NCBI GenBank assembly: GCA_021773655.1
Contig: JAJFJX010000391.1
Location: 1-8,694, forward strand
Reading direction: 5' to 3'
From: Panacagrimonas sp.
Lineage (GTDB): Bacteria; Pseudomonadota; Gammaproteobacteria; Nevskiales; Nevskiaceae
DNA length: 8,694 bases
The position numbers were made by a program, and so were the translations under genes. Positions 7,272-8,694 of this stretch are shown here, piece by piece. The notes beneath the pieces are model-generated. The model did not search any database. It saw nothing but the letters and a program-made list of their open reading frames with translations, and had not been told where the DNA came from. Numbering within the stretch: position 1 is the first letter of the stretch; each line of letters opens with the position of its first letter.

Positions 7272-7342
7272 TTCGCAATATTCAGCAGATTTTGCGTCAC
7301 ATGATGCTTCGTTTGCTGCCATATATGGCGGTTTTGACGCAA
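7258..7342. promoter_or_regulatory. Three TGCGTCA motif copies, candidate activator binding sites (enhancer/operator)
   Basis: TTGCGTCA (7292-7299) has an exact inverted partner TGACGCAA (7335-7342), centres 43 bp apart. A third copy, TGCGTCAAA (7258-7266), lies in the same orientation as the first, 34-35 bp to its left and just inside the activator coding region. By eye I find no other TGCGTCA in the window. Copies spaced at about helical turns, 64-148 bp upstream of the -24-like element, fit enhancer sites for the divergent Fis-type activator. They also overlap its own promoter and leader region and could give autoregulation. Confidence 0.5.
7318..7329. repeat. Perfect 12-bp palindrome GCCATATATGGC
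   Basis: GCCATATATGGC is self-complementary and lies between the two arms of the TTGCGTCA inverted repeat. It contains the upstream alternative ATG (7322) of the activator gene. It may be an operator half-pair for another regulator, or chance. Confidence 0.4.
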
Positions 7343-7344
7343 CA

Positions 7345-7354
7345 TATGATCATA
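7345..7354. promoter_or_regulatory. Palindrome TATGATCATA containing a candidate -10 for the activator gene
   Basis: The 10-bp palindrome reads TATGAT on either strand, five of six matches to the -10 consensus. On the minus strand (7354-7349) it would start a transcript near 7342, at the inverted TGACGCAA motif, leading into the activator gene. No convincing -35 partner is seen. Confidence 0.3.
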
Positions 7355-7375
7355 CTGCATTGATATAAACAATTA

Positions 7376-7388
7376 AATCAATTATTTA
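7376..7388 (+). promoter_or_regulatory. Consensus IHF binding site
   Basis: The 13 bases match every defined position of the IHF consensus WATCARNNNNTTR (AATCAA, four free bases, TTA). It sits in the most AT-rich part of the region, between the TGCGTCA copies and the -24-like element. That is where IHF bends DNA at many sigma-54 promoters. A 7-bp inverted repeat ATATAAA/TTTATAT (7363-7369, 7385-7391) overlaps it. A chance match is possible in AT-rich DNA. Confidence 0.5.
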
Positions 7389-7405
7389 TATACTTAAGAC
7401 CGATT

Positions 7406-7422
7406 TGGCACAGATAGTGGCT
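7406..7422 (+). promoter_or_regulatory. Sigma-54-like promoter (-24 TGGCAC, imperfect -12) for oscA-like gene and porin
   Basis: TGGCAC at 7406-7411 is a perfect -24 element. A -12-like TGGCT at 7418-7422 follows, but the GG-to-GC distance is 13 bases instead of the strict 12; at the standard distance the -12 dinucleotide would be GG, not GC. A start near 7433 would leave a leader of about 19 nt before the ATG at 7452. A competing sigma-70 reading exists: TTGGCA (7405-7410) with TTTAAT (7426-7431), each five of six matches but only 15 bp apart. The promoter position is well supported; its class is not settled. Confidence 0.4.
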
Positions 7423-7451
7423 ATTTTTAATAACCAAACAATCTCACGCCA

Positions 7452-7670
7452 ATGAACACCTCTCCCTCCATTCATTCGAGCCGTCTCGATCAATCCACGC
7501 TCGACCGGATCCAGCAGGCGCTGGCCGGGCTGCAGTTCGGGTCGGTCGAGATCGCGGTGCATCACGGGCGCATCGTGCAGATCGAGCGCCGCGAAAAGCT
7601 GAGGCTGGACACCCCGCCTCAGACCTGGGTTGCCAGGCCCGGGTCTGCCAGACCCACACAAACGAGCTGA
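7452..7670 (+). CDS. oscA: OscA-like small protein (DUF2292/YezD family), sulphur starvation associated
   Basis: The 72-residue soluble protein carries the complete DUF2292 core at about 16-52: LDRIQQALAGLQFGSVEI, then AVHHGRIVQIERREKLRL. The GSVEI..HxGR(I/V)VQIER.EK.RL pattern is diagnostic. The family includes OscA of Pseudomonas, described from the sulphur-starvation response and chromate tolerance and usually found beside sulphate-uptake genes (from memory of the literature). Its biochemical role is unknown. Residues 53-72 (DTPPQTWVARPGSARPTQTS) extend past the usual end near KLRL and are encoded by a hairpin-forming repeat. No Shine-Dalgarno sequence precedes the ATG, which is unusual; translation may rely on the A-rich leader. 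The porin gene follows 51 bases downstream, probably in the same operon, under the AT-rich divergent control region. Confidence 0.85.
   Translation: MNTSPSIHSSRLDQSTLDRIQQALAGLQFGSVEIAVHHGRIVQIERREKLRLDTPPQTWVARPGSARPTQTS
7620..7655 (+). repeat. Alternative hairpins at the oscA-like 3' end, before the porin gene
   Basis: Two mutually exclusive RNA hairpins can form. One pairs CAGACCTGGG (7620-7629) with CCCGGGTCTG (7638-7647), with one G-T pair. The other pairs GGGTCT (7641-7646) with AGACCC (7650-7655) around a 3-nt loop. The segment is also an imperfect direct repeat of a GGGT..GCCAG.CCC unit. It overlaps the last codons of the oscA-like gene and lies 67 bases before the porin start. It has no T-run, so attenuation, RNA processing or differential stability are possible roles. 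Confidence 0.45.
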
Positions 7671-7721
7671 CCGGACCGCCGGAAGTCTTCATCACAAGTA
7701 CCCATCCCAAGGACCGATTCC

Positions 7722-8694
7722 ATGTCACTCGCATTATTCTTTCGCCCCGCGTGGGCGCTGCACGCCCTGGCGGGCCTCGTTCTGGTGGGCGCGCCCCCGC
7801 TTGCACTGGCATCGGCTTCTGCCGAGGACCTCGATCAGCGCGTGCGCATTCTCGAACGCAAGCTCGAGATCGCACAGGAGGCCGACAAGAAGGCCAGGGA
7901 CGCCAAGGCCGCTGCCGGCAAGAAAGGCGACGACGAGCACAAGTTCAGGGGACTGCTCCAGTTCGACGGACGCTGGTTCACGGGCGACACCGTGCCGCAG
8001 ACCTCGGACACTTTCATCTTCCGCCGCATCCGCCCCACGTTCCAGGGCTCGATCGGCAGTCTGGTCGGCTACCGCGTGACGCCGGAATTCGCCGGCAGCG
8101 GCGCGACGATCGTCGACGCCTACATCGACCTGAAATTCTCGCCGGCCGCCACGGTGCGCGCGGGCAAGGTCAAGGGCCCGGTCGGCATCGAGCGGCTGCA
8201 GTCCGGCGGCGCGCTCCACTTCATCGAGCGCGGCCTGCCGACCGAGCTGGCGCCGAATCGCGAACTCGGCGTGCAGCTTCAGGGTGATCTGGCCGGCAAG
8301 ACCCTGAACTACACCATCGGCGTCTACAACGGCACGCGCGACGGCGAGGACGGCGGCGCAACGGATAACAACGGCCGCAAGGAAGTCGCAGCGCGCGTGT
8401 TCTACGAGCCGACGCCGGGCATCGGTTTCGGCATCGCCGGTTCGCACGGCAGCAAACGCGGCGTGACCGAAGCGCCGCGCAATTACTCCACGCCGGACCG
8501 GCGCACCGGCCTGTCCTACGCCGCGGACACGAGCTACGACGGTGACGCCACCCGCATCTCGCCGCAGGGCTATCTGTACACCGGCCCATTCGGCCTGCTG
8601 GGCGAGTACATCGTCTCCAGGCAGGAGCTGCTCAACGGCAGCAGCAGCGGCCAGATCAGCAACAGCGCCTGGCAGGTCGTGGGCAGCCTGGTGC
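7722..8694 (+). CDS. OprO/OprP-type anion-selective outer-membrane porin, N-terminal part
   Basis: The frame is open from an ATG with AAGGA eight bases upstream to the window end (324 codons); the C-terminal part is missing. A signal peptide ends near ALASASA (residue 34). A charged coiled-coil segment follows (about 35-65, heptad-like LDQRVRILERKLEIAQEADKK), as in the periplasmic trimer stalk of OprP/OprO. After this come barrel strands with family hallmarks: FRGLLQFDGRWF (75-86), FRRIRPTFQGS (100-110), VDAYIDLKF (131-139), VRAGKVKGPVGIERLQS (145-161) and FIERGLPTELAPNRELGVQL (167-186). OprP and OprO take up phosphate and polyphosphate (family knowledge). Next to an OscA-like gene, a sulphur oxyanion or organosulphur substrate is as likely; the sequence does not decide this. 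It is probably co-transcribed with the oscA-like gene. Confidence 0.92.
   Translation, partial: MSLALFFRPAWALHALAGLVLVGAPPLALASASAEDLDQRVRILERKLEIAQEADKKARDAKAAAGKKGDDEHKFRGLLQFDGRWFTGDTVPQTSDTFIFRRIRPTFQGSIGSLVGYRVTPEFAGSGATIVDAYIDLKFSPAATVRAGKVKGPVGIERLQSGGALHFIERGLPTELAPNRELGVQLQGDLAGKTLNYTIGVYNGTRDGEDGGATDNNGRKEVAARVFYEPTPGIGFGIAGSHGSKRGVTEAPRNYSTPDRRTGLSYAADTSYDGDATRISPQGYLYTGPFGLLGEYIVSRQELLNGSSSGQISNSAWQVVGSLV

Noticed and set aside
6085..7304. Plus-strand open frames opposite the sigma-54 activator
   Set aside because: They mirror the clearly coding minus strand; no independent evidence.
7734..8447. Minus-strand open frame of 237 codons opposite the porin
   Set aside because: The plus strand has a signal peptide, coiled coil and porin strands; the minus frame is its shadow.
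1..8694. CRISPR array, tRNA, rRNA, insertion sequence or phage attachment site
   Set aside because: No regularly spaced repeats, tRNA-like cloverleaf, transposase motifs or flanking target duplications were seen on either strand.

Overview
The window is high-GC bacterial DNA (GC-rich third codon positions) carrying TamA/TamB, TtcA, a GAF-type sigma-54 activator and an OprO/OprP-type porin. This points to a gammaproteobacterium, possibly a Xanthomonadales-like or related high-GC lineage; that placement is inference from gene content and codon use. No rRNA, tRNA, CRISPR array, transposase or phage gene is visible.

Left part (1-4609, minus strand). Four genes read leftward: ttcA (tRNA 2-thiocytidine synthetase), a Tat-exported PhoX/DUF839 protein with a lipobox-like cysteine, tamA (Omp85-family outer-membrane barrel) and the first 64 codons of tamB. 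tamA and tamB overlap by one base (TGATG) and are clearly one unit. The other gaps (122 bp and 311 bp) do not require a single operon.

Middle part (4610-5699). A DUF2461 protein gene is transcribed rightward, divergent from ttcA, across a 120-bp shared control region. It converges on the next gene over a 211-bp spacer rich in inverted and short tandem repeats.

Right part (5700-8694). This is the most interesting section. A GAF-AAA+-Fis sigma-54 activator gene (minus) is divergent from a small OscA-like/DUF2292 gene and an OprO/OprP-type porin (plus, cut by the window end). The roughly 180-bp divergent region is a sharp AT-rich island. In order it holds three copies of a TGCGTCA motif (one inverted), two perfect palindromes, a full IHF consensus match and a near-consensus -24/-12 element whose spacer is one base too long. 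That order is the classic layout of an enhancer-dependent sigma-54 promoter. OscA-like proteins are known from the sulphur-starvation response, so my working hypothesis is a sulphur-responsive outer-membrane uptake module controlled by its divergent sigma-54 activator. The substrate and the promoter class are not proven by the sequence.
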